This document shows positions 24,611 through 32,022 of a DNA stretch of 33,995 nucleotides, piece by piece. The DNA lies in NCBI GenBank assembly GCA_020845895.1, contig JADLEX010000010.1, positions 1 through 33,995 on the forward strand. Reading direction: 5' to 3'. The notes under the pieces were generated by a model. It ran no database searches and was not told the DNA's origin. It worked only from the letters and a program-made list of their open reading frames with translations. The stretch is from Deltaproteobacteria bacterium. GTDB taxonomy: Bacteria; Lernaellota; Lernaellaia; JACKCT01. Each line of letters begins with the position of its first letter. Within the stretch, counting starts at the first letter, position 1. The position numbers and the translations under genes were made by a program.

Positions 24611-25972
24611 GCCGAAGGGCCCGCCGCCGGGCAGGATGCCGTAGTACACGCCCATCCAGTAGCCGACGAGATAGTCCATGCCGGGACCGACGTAACGCGG
24701 GTCCTCGCCGTGATTGCAGCCCGCTTCGAAGGGCGTCGACTGCCAGTACATGTCCGTCCAGTGCCGGTCGTCCAGCTCGCGCGCCTCGGCGGTGATCGGG
24801 TCGATGTTGATGAGGTCGTTCAGCCACGGGTACTGGTTTCCCAATTCGTCGAGCAGCACCGACAGCGGATCGAGCGGCATGTCCGAGCACGTGCGTGCGC
24901 GCCGGTAGCTCGGCGCGGCCCAGTAGCGGCCCAGCGTGTTGAAGTGGTCGTCCTCGATCCAGTCGTAATCGTCCTCGTCGCAAACGCCGAGACGCAGGCA
25001 GCCGGTGACGTGCGTCGAATCGAACCACGGGTTGTGCGTGCGCTCCACGTAGGGACGGTTGTACGTCATCCACAGGTCGTAGAGTTCTTCCAGCCGCTCG
25101 CGGTCGGGCCACAGGCGAAACATCGCCTGAAAGTCCAGGTGGCGCAGGTTGTTGCCGTAGTACTCGGTGTACTTGTTGTAACCGGCCCAGATGTCCACCG
25201 CGAGCACGGGCCGCCACAGGTTGTATTGCTGGTCGAGCAGTTCCCAAATCTCGGGCGTGTCGATCACGTACGCGGCCTGCACGAGCCACGCGATGCGCTT
25301 CATCGGGCCGATCCACGCCGCGCCGTTGCCCGTGTATTCGCCGTTCTGGTCGGTGATGTTCCAGTCGTTCGTGGTGAGCATCTCGATCACGTCGATGATG
25401 TCGTCGCGGATTCCCTGGCGCACGTCCTCGTGTTCGGCAAGCCCTTCGAGCGCCTCATACGAGAGCACCATGCCCCACCACCAGCCGCTGTATTGGTCGC
25501 GGCTCGTGTGATCGACCCAGTACAGCCCCGCGAACTCGCCTTCGCCGTGGTTCTTCCAGTCGTTGTCGTCGCCCTGGCCGCAGTTCCACGGCGCGATGTC
25601 CTCGCCCGCGAAGCGCGGGATGTAGCCGAGCGTCTGCGTGATCGCCATGGCGGTGCGCATGTATTCGACGACGCGCAGCACCTCGTCCAGCGCGCCTTCC
25701 TCGCCGGTGGCCATGTAGCGCAGCGCCTCGGCGCCGAGGTACATGCCGGTCCAGATCATGCTGTCGCCCTGGTGGTGCAGGCAGCCGATCTCGGTGCGCG
25801 TTTCGTCGGTGAACTCCACCGCGCCGGTGAGCGCGCCGAGACTGCCGTTGTGCCAGGTCTCGATCCACTCCTGATACGCCTCGGCCTTGGCGTGCAGATC
25901 GGGGTCGAAGTCCGCCGGGGCGGTGGTCGCGGCGGCGAACAGAATCAACAGGGATGTCAGAAGGCGTCGCAT
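24404..25972 (-). CDS. secreted helical Trp-rich protein with Asp-rich tail ending GCGC
   Basis: A 522-residue exported protein. The start at 25972 gives the signal peptide MRRLLTSLLILFAAATTAPA; an in-frame ATG at 26017 would bury it. The body is rich in Trp, Tyr and His motifs (HHQGDSMIWTGMYLGAEALRY, YWVDHTSRDQYSGWWWGM, HWTDMYWQSTPFE), as in (alpha/alpha)6-barrel hydrolase-like proteins. Related segments occur in the protein at 9576-11921 (NHNSRDNMTDYVMGY), so the two may be distant paralogues. The last about 65 residues are an Asp-rich tail (DDDADDDATDDD units) that ends DDDDDDDDGCGC and stop. In the two plus-strand lipoproteins such tracts follow a lipobox Cys, whereas here the tract is terminal. 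A cell-surface or sorting role for the tail is only inferred. Confidence 0.85.
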   Translation of the reverse strand: MRRLLTSLLILFAAATTAPADFDPDLHAKAEAYQEWIETWHNGSLGALTGAVEFTDETRTEIGCLHHQGDSMIWTGMYLGAEALRYMATGEEGALDEVLRVVEYMRTAMAITQTLGYIPRFAGEDIAPWNCGQGDDNDWKNHGEGEFAGLYWVDHTSRDQYSGWWWGMVLSYEALEGLAEHEDVRQGIRDDIIDVIEMLTTNDWNITDQNGEYTGNGAAWIGPMKRIAWLVQAAYVIDTPEIWELLDQQYNLWRPVLAVDIWAGYNKYTEYYGNNLRHLDFQAMFRLWPDRERLEELYDLWMTYNRPYVERTHNPWFDSTHVTGCLRLGVCDEDDYDWIEDDHFNTLGRYWAAPSYRRARTCSDMPLDPLSVLLDELGNQYPWLNDLINIDPITAEARELDDRHWTDMYWQSTPFEAGCNHGEDPRYVGPGMDYLVGYWMGVYYGILPGGGPFGDDDLIEPDDDDTDDDADDDATDDDADDDADDDAADDDTSDDDASDDDSSTDIPAFGDDDDDDDDGCGC

Positions 25973-25988
25973 TTCAGACCTCGCGATT

Positions 25989-26327
25989 TCACGGCAAGCC
26001 CGGGAAGTTCTCGACAAACTGAATCTTCAGATCGGGGAAGGAATCGACGTACTGCACTTTCAGTTCGGGGAAGTTTTCGACGAACTGCCATTTGCCGCAC
26101 GCATCGGGGAAGTGCTCGACGTGTTTGACCTTCAGGTCGGGGAACGACTGCACCGTCTGGATTTTGATGTCGGGAAAATTCGAGACGATCTTGACCTTGC
26201 CGTAGAGCTTGAAGCCCTTGTACGTGCAGTCGGGACCGACCTTCTTGTCCGACGAACCCGCCGACGTCGCCACGAGTGCCAGTGCGACGGCGATCCCCAA
26301 GAGCCGAACGTACGCACGAAGACGCAT
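25989..26327 (-). CDS. small exported protein built of FPDhK repeats
   Basis: A 112-residue protein. The start at 26327 follows GGGAGGA and opens a signal-like N terminus (MRLRAYVRLLGIAVALALVA). After CTYKGFKLYGKVKIV come tandem units of 11-12 residues: SNFPDIKIQTV, QSFPDLKVKHV, EHFPDACGKWQFV, ENFPELKVQYV, DSFPDLKIQFV and ENFPG. Each unit looks like one beta-strand plus turn, so a small beta-solenoid or sheet is likely. I have a memory of similar uncharacterised proteins with FPDFK-type repeats in other bacteria, but no function. It lies 16 nt upstream of the Asp-tailed secreted protein and is likely co-transcribed with it. Confidence 0.75.
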   Translation of the reverse strand: MRLRAYVRLLGIAVALALVATSAGSSDKKVGPDCTYKGFKLYGKVKIVSNFPDIKIQTVQSFPDLKVKHVEHFPDACGKWQFVENFPELKVQYVDSFPDLKIQFVENFPGLP

Positions 26328-26483
26328 ATTCCATCCTCCCCAAGCGCTGGAAGTTTTCCAGAACGCGGGCGGATTGTCCATGAGGGCGGGAGGACGGGTG
26401 CGCAGCATTGCCGATGACACACCTGCTACGGTATTCGACCGATCGGAGGAAGCCGGCCGGAATGGATGAACGCTGATATACCT

Positions 26484-26515
26484 GTATAACCGTTTAAACG
26501 GTTATGCGGTTATAC
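26484..26515. promoter_or_regulatory. triple half-site operator-like palindrome
   Basis: A perfect 20-bp palindrome, ATAACCGTTTAAACGGTTAT, lies at 26486-26505. A third half-site, CGGTTATAC at 26507-26515, is the exact inverse of GTATAACCG at 26484-26492. The region 26328-26612 is otherwise without a gene. It lies about 160 nt upstream of the FPDhK-repeat gene and about 100 nt downstream of the DUF523-DUF1722 gene. AT-rich, so not a terminator; binding of a regulator with TAACCG half-sites is the best reading. Confidence 0.6.
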
Positions 26516-26612
26516 AACTTGACCGCATTTTCGAATCGGTTGCGTCGAGATCCATGCGATTGTGGGATTGCGTCTCTGCGAAAACCCGGGAGGCAACGGA
26601 GCGTCCGGAGAC

Positions 26613-27620
26613 TCAGATCTCGCCGCGTCCCTTCGCGGAATCCGTCAGATCGATCAGCTCCGCGGGATACGGACGCAGCAGGCTCTGGCGGCGCAGGTAG
26701 TCGTATCCCTCGCGCTCGGACCACGAGGCGAGCAGGGCGATGGGCGCGGCGAGCGGCGCGCGGCGTTCGCGATAGCGTCGCACGAGCTGCACGTAGTTCT
26801 TTTTTTCCGCGGGGGAGAGGGACTTCTTGAAGAAGCCGAATGCGTGCTCGAGCGCGTTGATGACCGCTCCGCGCCGCCACGGGGCGTCGAACACACCGGC
26901 AAGGACCTCGGCGTACGCGGCGAACACACCGTCCGGCGCAAGGCCTTCGCGGTTCGCCACGATGTTGCCCAGCCGGCGCATCGCCGACTCGCGCGCGGCC
27001 ATGAGCAGGAACTTGTGACGGGCGTGGAAATCGACGAGCTCGCTCATCCGGCCCGTTGCCCGCGCGGCACGCAGCTCGGCGAACGTAAAAACGCGAATGA
27101 GGAAGCGTTCGCGGATCACGAAGTTCGACAGCCGCCCCTCGTCCTCGACCGCGCCCTCGCCGAACCTTTGCAGCACTTGGGCCGCAAACAGCCCCGGTCC
27201 CTTGGCGGAAGCCATCGCGTCGGGGTTGGCGTCGGCGTAGTGCTTCACGTCGCGCGGCCCGCACGAGGGCGAGCGCGACTTGAGAATGAAGCCGTCGATC
27301 GGACCAAGCGAATCGAGCGTCGCGTCGGTCCACGCCCGCATTGCGTCGGTCAGATCGCGGCCCGATTCGGGCTGCACCAGTCGGGGTTCCGCGCCGCGCA
27401 GGGCGATCCGCACCGGCGGACGCGGCGTGCCCAGACCGATTTCGGCCTCCGGGCAATGCGTGACGAGGTCGGCGTGCGCCGCGAGTCGCTCCGACAGATC
27501 GTCGCGCAGCATGGCCCCATCCCACCGGCAGGCTTCGAAGCCCAGGCACCGGCTGACGAAGATCCGGGGACGCGCGAAGGTCGGTTCGCCGGGTTCCGGC
27601 GAGGTCGTGTGCTCGGTCAT
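26613..27620 (-). CDS. DUF523-DUF1722 fusion protein (TudS-YbgA type)
   Basis: A 335-residue two-domain protein. Residues about 17-160 are DUF523, the family of the [4Fe-4S] thiouracil desulfidase TudS, with Cys25 (SRCLGFEACRWDG), Cys31, Cys56 (HCPEAEIG) and Cys120 (KSRSPSCG). Residues about 185-310 are DUF1722 (YbgA-like) with FHARHKFLLMAA and YVQLVRRYRERRAPLAAPIALL. The fused form is common in bacteria; the fused protein may act in thiouracil or thionucleobase detoxification, or in stress. Start ATG at 27620; divergent from the tat genes with the promoter region between. Confidence 0.92.
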   Translation of the reverse strand: MTEHTTSPEPGEPTFARPRIFVSRCLGFEACRWDGAMLRDDLSERLAAHADLVTHCPEAEIGLGTPRPPVRIALRGAEPRLVQPESGRDLTDAMRAWTDATLDSLGPIDGFILKSRSPSCGPRDVKHYADANPDAMASAKGPGLFAAQVLQRFGEGAVEDEGRLSNFVIRERFLIRVFTFAELRAARATGRMSELVDFHARHKFLLMAARESAMRRLGNIVANREGLAPDGVFAAYAEVLAGVFDAPWRRGAVINALEHAFGFFKKSLSPAEKKNYVQLVRRYRERRAPLAAPIALLASWSEREGYDYLRRQSLLRPYPAELIDLTDSAKGRGEI

Positions 27621-27684
27621 GTGCGCCTTTTAGCGCGAACACCGTTCGGATGCGAGCACGCCACCGATGAAAGGTCCGTTTTCA

Positions 27685-27712
27685 TTGACACCACGGGGCG
27701 CGCCGTTAACAT
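27685..27712 (+). promoter_or_regulatory. promoter of the tat operon
   Basis: TTGACA at 27685-27690 is a perfect -35, followed by a 16-nt spacer and TAACAT at 27707-27712 (4 of 6 matches). The untranslated leader to the ATG at 27778 is about 60 nt and contains GGAGGG at 27761-27766. Confidence 0.55.
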
Positions 27713-27777
27713 CATCGCGCGTCGTCCAATCGGCGCGACGCATGCAATCGGCGCAACGCAGGAGGGCGCGCTCGCCC

Positions 27778-28218
27778 ATGTTCGACGTCGGCGGTTCCGA
27801 AATCCTGCTGATTCTCTTTCTCACGCTGCTCGTGATGGGGCCGAAGAATATCCCCAAAATCGCGCGCACGCTGGGCAAGACCATGCAGCAGGTCCGTCGC
27901 GTCACCAACGAATTCAAGCACGCGATGGAAGACGAGATCCGGGTGCTGGAACTCGAGGAACTCAAGGCCGAACGCGCCTCGACCGTCGCCAAACGCCCGA
28001 CCGAACCCGTCGCCGCGAGAACCGCCACGGCCGAATCCGATTCCGCGTCTCCCTCGCCCGCGACGTCGACGGAGCGTGTGGAGTCCCCCGTGGAGACCGT
28101 CGAGACCATCGATCCGGCGGCCGATATCCCCGTCGAGCGCGAGCGCACGGGCGCGCGTCCGGTCGTGCCGTCGACCGAGACGGTGGCACGCGGCGCGGAC
28201 GATGGAGGTGCGGCGTGA
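27778..28218 (+). CDS. tatB: Sec-independent (Tat) translocase protein TatA/TatB
   Basis: A 146-residue protein. It starts MFDVGGSEILLILFLTLLVMGPKNIPKIART, which is the N-terminal membrane helix, Pro/Gly hinge and amphipathic helix of TatA/B. The length, the MFD start and the polar Glu/Thr/Pro-rich tail fit TatB better than TatA, but the two are hard to separate by eye. The ATG at 27778 is chosen over 27667 because upstream residues are Arg-rich and would spoil the membrane N terminus. It overlaps tatC by 4 nt. Carries folded proteins, such as Fe-S enzymes with twin-Arg signals, across the inner membrane. Confidence 0.87.
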   Translation: MFDVGGSEILLILFLTLLVMGPKNIPKIARTLGKTMQQVRRVTNEFKHAMEDEIRVLELEELKAERASTVAKRPTEPVAARTATAESDSASPSPATSTERVESPVETVETIDPAADIPVERERTGARPVVPSTETVARGADDGGAA

Positions 28219-28997
28219 CCGGGCGCGACGGCGAGCTCGCCGGCCACATGACGCTGACCGAGCACCTGACCGAGCTGCGCAAGCGGCTGCTGTGGTGCGC
28301 CGGGGCGATCGGCGTGTGCTTTTTCGCCGCATGGAATTTCGCGCCGCGCATCTTTGCGCTCTTCATGGAGCCGCTCACGCGCGTGCTGGGCGAGGGCCGG
28401 CAGGTCGTGTTCACCTCGCCCGCCGAAGCCTTCATCACCTACATGAAGGTCGCGGTCACGGTCGGCGTCTTCGCGTCGGCGCCGGTGATCTTCTGGCAGA
28501 TCTGGCGCTTCGTCGCGCCGGGACTGTACAAGCGCGAACGTGCGTATTTCGGCGCGGTGGTGATCGTCGGTTCGTTCTTCTTCGTGGGCGGCGCGCTGTT
28601 CGGCTACTTCGGCGTGTTCCCCGTCGGCTTCGCCTACTTCATCAAGACGTTCGAGACCGAAACGATCCGCGCCATGATCAGCGTGAAGGAGTACTGGAGC
28701 TTCGCGCTGACGATGCTCGTGTGCTTCGGCATCGCGTTCGAGCTTCCCGTTTTCGTATTCTTTCTGGCGCGCGTCGGCATCGTCACGCCGCAGTGGCTGT
28801 GGAAAAACTTCCGCTACGCCGTGCTCGTCATCTTTATCGGGGCGGCGATCTTCACGCCGCCCGACATCATTTCCCAGATCACGCTCGGCGTGCCGCTCGT
28901 CATACTCTATCTGCTCGCGACCGGGGCGGCGTATCTGTTCGGCTCGCGCGGCAAAACGGCCGACGCGACAAACGCCGCCGACATGGCCGAAGAGTAG
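28215..28997 (+). CDS. tatC: Sec-independent protein translocase TatC
   Basis: A 260-residue polytopic membrane protein, the twin-arginine signal receptor. It has MTLTEHLTELRKRLLW at the N terminus (the conserved E-L-R-R/K-R region) and the signature FTSPAEAFITYMKVA. Next come QIWRFVAPGLYKRER and, in the later helices, FGIAFELPVFVFFLARVGIVT and AAIFTPPDIISQITLGVPL. Six helices are expected. Start GTG at 28215 overlaps the tatB stop and has GGAGG at 28203-28207; an ATG at 28249 is an alternative but less well placed. It ends 6 nt before the convergent rhomboid gene. Confidence 0.96.
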   Translation: MTGRDGELAGHMTLTEHLTELRKRLLWCAGAIGVCFFAAWNFAPRIFALFMEPLTRVLGEGRQVVFTSPAEAFITYMKVAVTVGVFASAPVIFWQIWRFVAPGLYKRERAYFGAVVIVGSFFFVGGALFGYFGVFPVGFAYFIKTFETETIRAMISVKEYWSFALTMLVCFGIAFELPVFVFFLARVGIVTPQWLWKNFRYAVLVIFIGAAIFTPPDIISQITLGVPLVILYLLATGAAYLFGSRGKTADATNAADMAEE

Positions 28998-29003
28998 TCG
29001 CCT

Positions 29004-29648
29004 TCAGCGCTTGCGGACACGGCCCGTGCTCACCGCCCACCAGCCGTAGGCGAATCCGCCGATGTGCGCCCACCACGCCACGCCCGGGGCGAGCGGATCG
29101 CTCATGATCGAGCCGAAGATCTGCAAGGCGAGCCATAGGCCGATGAAGATTTTCGCGCGCCACACGAAAAAGATCGGGTAGATGATGATGAGAAAGAACC
29201 CCTTGATGCGCGCCGACGGAAACATGTGCAGGTACGCGCCCAGCACCGCCGCCACCGCGCCCGACGCGCCGACCATCGGCACGCGCGATCCCGGCTGCAC
29301 GACCGCGTGCGCGAGGCACGCGACGAGCGCCGCGACGAGATAGAAGCGAACGAACGCGCCGCGCCCCAGCCGGTCCTCGACGTTGTCGCCGAAGACCCAC
29401 AGGAACACCATGTTTCCCGCGAGGTGGGCGATACCGCCGTGTAAAAACGCGCTGGTGATCGCGGTGACGGGCGTCAGGATCGAGTCCCACGCCCAGGGGT
29501 GCAGGATCTGATACGGCACCGCCGCGAAGCGAAGGCCCGAATCACGCACGCCGAGCTGCCACACGAACGCGGCGATGTTCGCGGCGATCAATAGCGTTGT
29601 CACGACCGGCGCGCGACGCGTGGGATTGAGATCGCGATAGGGAATCAT
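29004..29648 (-). CDS. rhomboid-family intramembrane serine protease
   Basis: A 214-residue membrane protease cutting transmembrane segments of other proteins. The catalytic Ser is Ser129 in VGASGAVAAVLGAYL and the His is His195 in WWAHIGGFAYGWW. The HLAGNMVFLWVFGDNVED segment (Asn79) is a typical rhomboid motif. Six hydrophobic segments follow the family. It is convergent with tatC, and the genes are not an operon. Substrate unknown. Confidence 0.94.
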   Translation of the reverse strand: MIPYRDLNPTRRAPVVTTLLIAANIAAFVWQLGVRDSGLRFAAVPYQILHPWAWDSILTPVTAITSAFLHGGIAHLAGNMVFLWVFGDNVEDRLGRGAFVRFYLVAALVACLAHAVVQPGSRVPMVGASGAVAAVLGAYLHMFPSARIKGFFLIIIYPIFFVWRAKIFIGLWLALQIFGSIMSDPLAPGVAWWAHIGGFAYGWWAVSTGRVRKR

Positions 29649-29712
29649 GTCCGGGCAGGATTAGCACATCGGTGGTCCCACGGGGAACGCCCGGGGCGGG
29701 GTGATCGTGCGA

Positions 29713-31593
29713 CTAGGAGTCCGGATGCGCGGCGTTGAGCGCGTCAAGCAGCTTTCGTGATTCCGGGTGACTCGGCACGTTCTCGAGCGCCTTCTCCAGC
29801 AGATCTCGCGCTTCGTCGTACCGATGTTCGCGGATGCGGATCTTGGCCAGCGCACTGTACTTTCGCGCGTCACGGTCGGGCGCCACGTCAATGGCCTTCG
29901 CGAGCATGGACTCGGCTTCCTTGGTTCGTCCCTGGCGGAGATACGAGAGCCCGAGCCCTTCGTACGGGCACGGGAAAGCCCCGGGGGCCACATTCGCGGC
30001 GCGTTTGAACGCGTCACCGGCGTCGTCGAAACGGCCACGATTGAGGGCGAGAATTCCGAGCTGATTCACCACATACGGATTGTCGGGGTACAACTTCGCC
30101 AGTTTCGCCAATGCGACTTCGGCTTCGTTATATCGGCGAAGACCCGTGAGCGACGTCACCCGTGCCATGCGGGCGAAGAAATTGTTGGGGACTTGGCGAA
30201 CCAGCGTATCGAGGAACGGGAGAGCTTCGGCGTGACGCGCTTGGGCCGAGTAGGTCCATGCGAGGCCGAGCAGCGCCATCTCGTGAACGAACGCGCGAGA
30301 TCGATTGTAATCGTTGTAAGGCGTCACAAGAAAGGCGACGTGGGGAATCGTGACCGGACGAAGCGCTCGGGCGAATCGCCGTTCGGCGTCATCGAATTTT
30401 TTCTCGGCGAGTGCGTAATGCCCGGCCACGACATCCCGGGCCACCGCGGCGTCCAGACCCAGCCAACGAGCGACCACGCCGACTTTGAGCGGTTCCTCGT
30501 TGAGAAGCGCAAGCGCGTCCTCGTCCCGATCGAGAGCGAGCAATACGAGCGCCTTGAGGGCGACATTGGTGGAGGAGGTTTCGAGTTCCACCGCTCTTTC
30601 GGCGAATGGGAGCGCGCGTTCGAAATGTCCGCGTCGATACGCGCGGATCGCCGCGTCTTCCTGCGCGAAATCCCAGTAGTGGTCGAGCTCCGCGGCTTTG
30701 ATCCGGTTTTCGGTTTCGTCGTCGAACCTGCCGACCTTGCCGTAAAGCTGACCGAGCGCCTGGAACGCGCACCCGGAATACGAACGGCTCAACCGCGAGT
30801 TCAGAAGCTCTTCCGCATGGCCGGTTGAGTTCTTCATGAAGTCGATCGCCTCGTCGTTTCGGCCCTTCTTCGCCAGTATGCGGCCGAGCGCGAGATTCAC
30901 ATCGGCGACGACAAAGGGATCGCGGGTTGGTGAATCCGAAGCGAGGTAATTTCGAAAGACGGTTTCCGCGATTTCCGGCTCGTCCAGGGTCCTGAGTATC
31001 ACGCCGAGCGTGGTGACCACGTTGTCGTCATCGGGATTCAGTTCGATGGCCCGAAGATACGACGTTTTTGCGCGTGCCAGCCAACCGATGTCGTTCCAGA
31101 CCTCGCCGTTCTTCGCCCAGAGAGGCTGTCGATCGGGAGCGCGCCGAAGGGCGGCGACGTAAGAGCGGTGCGCTTGAAACGCCCACCAGCGACGGCAGAA
31201 CCACGAGTTCAGCGTGAACTCCCGCGACACGCGAAGGTAAGCGTCGCCGGCGACTTCGGCGGCTTCGGGCGACTCCGGGTGGCAGATCCTCAGGTGCTTC
31301 GCCATGACGCGAAGGCGGATGTCCAACGTGGGGATCAATGTCGGGGGTTCATCTAGGAGAGTGCGCGCTTCGCGGACGTCAGAGCGGACATCCCCGCACT
31401 CGATCGTGTCGCCATCGCCGATTCGGCCCTGATATACGGCGGTTTCGAGAGAGAGGATCGAAATCCCGATCACGGAGGACATCGCGAACGCCACCGCAAG
31501 GATCCTCATGCGAGGACTTCGCTGGACTCCGACGACGAGCGCCCTCATCCGCGACTTCGCTTTGGTCCAGTGCGCTCGGGCCCATCTCGCCAT
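29713..31593 (-). CDS. large membrane-anchored TPR-repeat protein
   Basis: A 626-residue protein. The N terminus is basic, followed by one hydrophobic segment (ILAVAFAMSSVIGISILSL). The rest is a long series of TPR-like helical pairs, e.g. KTSYLRAIELNPDDDNVVTTLG, FERALPFAERAVEL, YNEAEVALAKLAKLYPDNP and YDEARDLLEKALENVPSHPE. TPR solenoids bind partner proteins; there is no enzymatic motif. The start at 31593 is the first ATG; ATGs at 31548 and 31512 are possible and would keep the membrane segment. Probably acts in an envelope complex; no operon partner is visible. Confidence 0.82.
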   Translation of the reverse strand: MARWARAHWTKAKSRMRALVVGVQRSPRMRILAVAFAMSSVIGISILSLETAVYQGRIGDGDTIECGDVRSDVREARTLLDEPPTLIPTLDIRLRVMAKHLRICHPESPEAAEVAGDAYLRVSREFTLNSWFCRRWWAFQAHRSYVAALRRAPDRQPLWAKNGEVWNDIGWLARAKTSYLRAIELNPDDDNVVTTLGVILRTLDEPEIAETVFRNYLASDSPTRDPFVVADVNLALGRILAKKGRNDEAIDFMKNSTGHAEELLNSRLSRSYSGCAFQALGQLYGKVGRFDDETENRIKAAELDHYWDFAQEDAAIRAYRRGHFERALPFAERAVELETSSTNVALKALVLLALDRDEDALALLNEEPLKVGVVARWLGLDAAVARDVVAGHYALAEKKFDDAERRFARALRPVTIPHVAFLVTPYNDYNRSRAFVHEMALLGLAWTYSAQARHAEALPFLDTLVRQVPNNFFARMARVTSLTGLRRYNEAEVALAKLAKLYPDNPYVVNQLGILALNRGRFDDAGDAFKRAANVAPGAFPCPYEGLGLSYLRQGRTKEAESMLAKAIDVAPDRDARKYSALAKIRIREHRYDEARDLLEKALENVPSHPESRKLLDALNAAHPDS

Positions 31594-31677
31594 GACGTCG
31601 GGCTTGCCTTTCCGCGAAAACGTCCGCCCCCGGAGGCACTCGCCCCGTGGGTGCGTTTTCGCGCTTAAGATTTCTTA

Positions 31678-31705
31678 TTCATATCATATCATGACCATCG
31701 GTCAA
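31678..31705 (-). promoter_or_regulatory. promoter of the TPR-protein gene
   Basis: On the minus strand, TTGACC (31705-31700) is followed by a 16-nt spacer and TATGAA (31683-31678), a good sigma-70 type pair. It lies about 85 nt upstream of the start at 31593. The AT-rich patch also repeats ATATCATGA (31687-31695 and 31733-31741). Confidence 0.5.
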
Positions 31706-31816
31706 GATTTTGGTGTCGTCCGAAAGGTTCCCATATCATGATAACTTCCGGGTCGAGCGAGCGCTGGAAGGTGCGTCGCCGACGACTGGGCCGCATACGC
31801 GACATCGCATGTCGGG

Positions 31817-31845
31817 TTGACGCCGCGGCTGCTCGTGACATAGAT
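31817..31845 (+). promoter_or_regulatory. tentative promoter for nadA
   Basis: TTGACG at 31817-31822 is a good -35 match; the candidate -10 (CATAGA/ATAGAT near 31839-31845) is weak. If real, the transcript would carry the palindromic repeat in its leader. Confidence 0.3.
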
Positions 31846-31863
31846 GTGGCGCGATTTAGCCCT

Positions 31864-32000
31864 TGTCATTCCGACCGGAGTGAGCGAAGCGAACGCAGTG
31901 GAGGAATCCCTTACGGGTTGAAGTCTTAAGGGATCCCTCGACTCGGCCTGACGGCCTCCCTCGGGATGACAGGGGGCATGGCCTCCCTCGGGATGACAGG
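31864..32000. repeat. long-hairpin dispersed repeat with a duplicated end
   Basis: The outer arms TGTCATTCCGA (31864-31874) and TCGGGATGACA (31961-31971) pair with one mismatch. The inner arms GAGGAATCCCTTA (31901-31913) and TAAGGGATCCCTC (31927-31939) also pair with one mismatch. The 21-nt right end at 31953-31973 is repeated exactly at 31980-32000, 27 nt on. The GTCATTCCGA...GGAATCCC outline is a known kind of intergenic dispersed repeat. It fills the space just before the nadA ribosome site (AGGAG at 32014-32018). The whole interval 31594-32022 has no gene. Confidence 0.7.
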
Positions 32001-32022
32001 CCGGCCCGCAGCCAGGAGCGAT

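Noticed and set aside
24347-26128. Plus-strand frame rich in Ile/Val/Arg opposite the Asp-tailed protein
   Set aside because: The low-complexity Asp tract read backwards gives VVIRRIVV-like sequence; not a gene.
26562-27777. In-frame upstream extension of tatC and an overlapping long frame
   Set aside because: The frame is open by chance through the antisense of the DUF523-DUF1722 gene; TatC starts at 28215.
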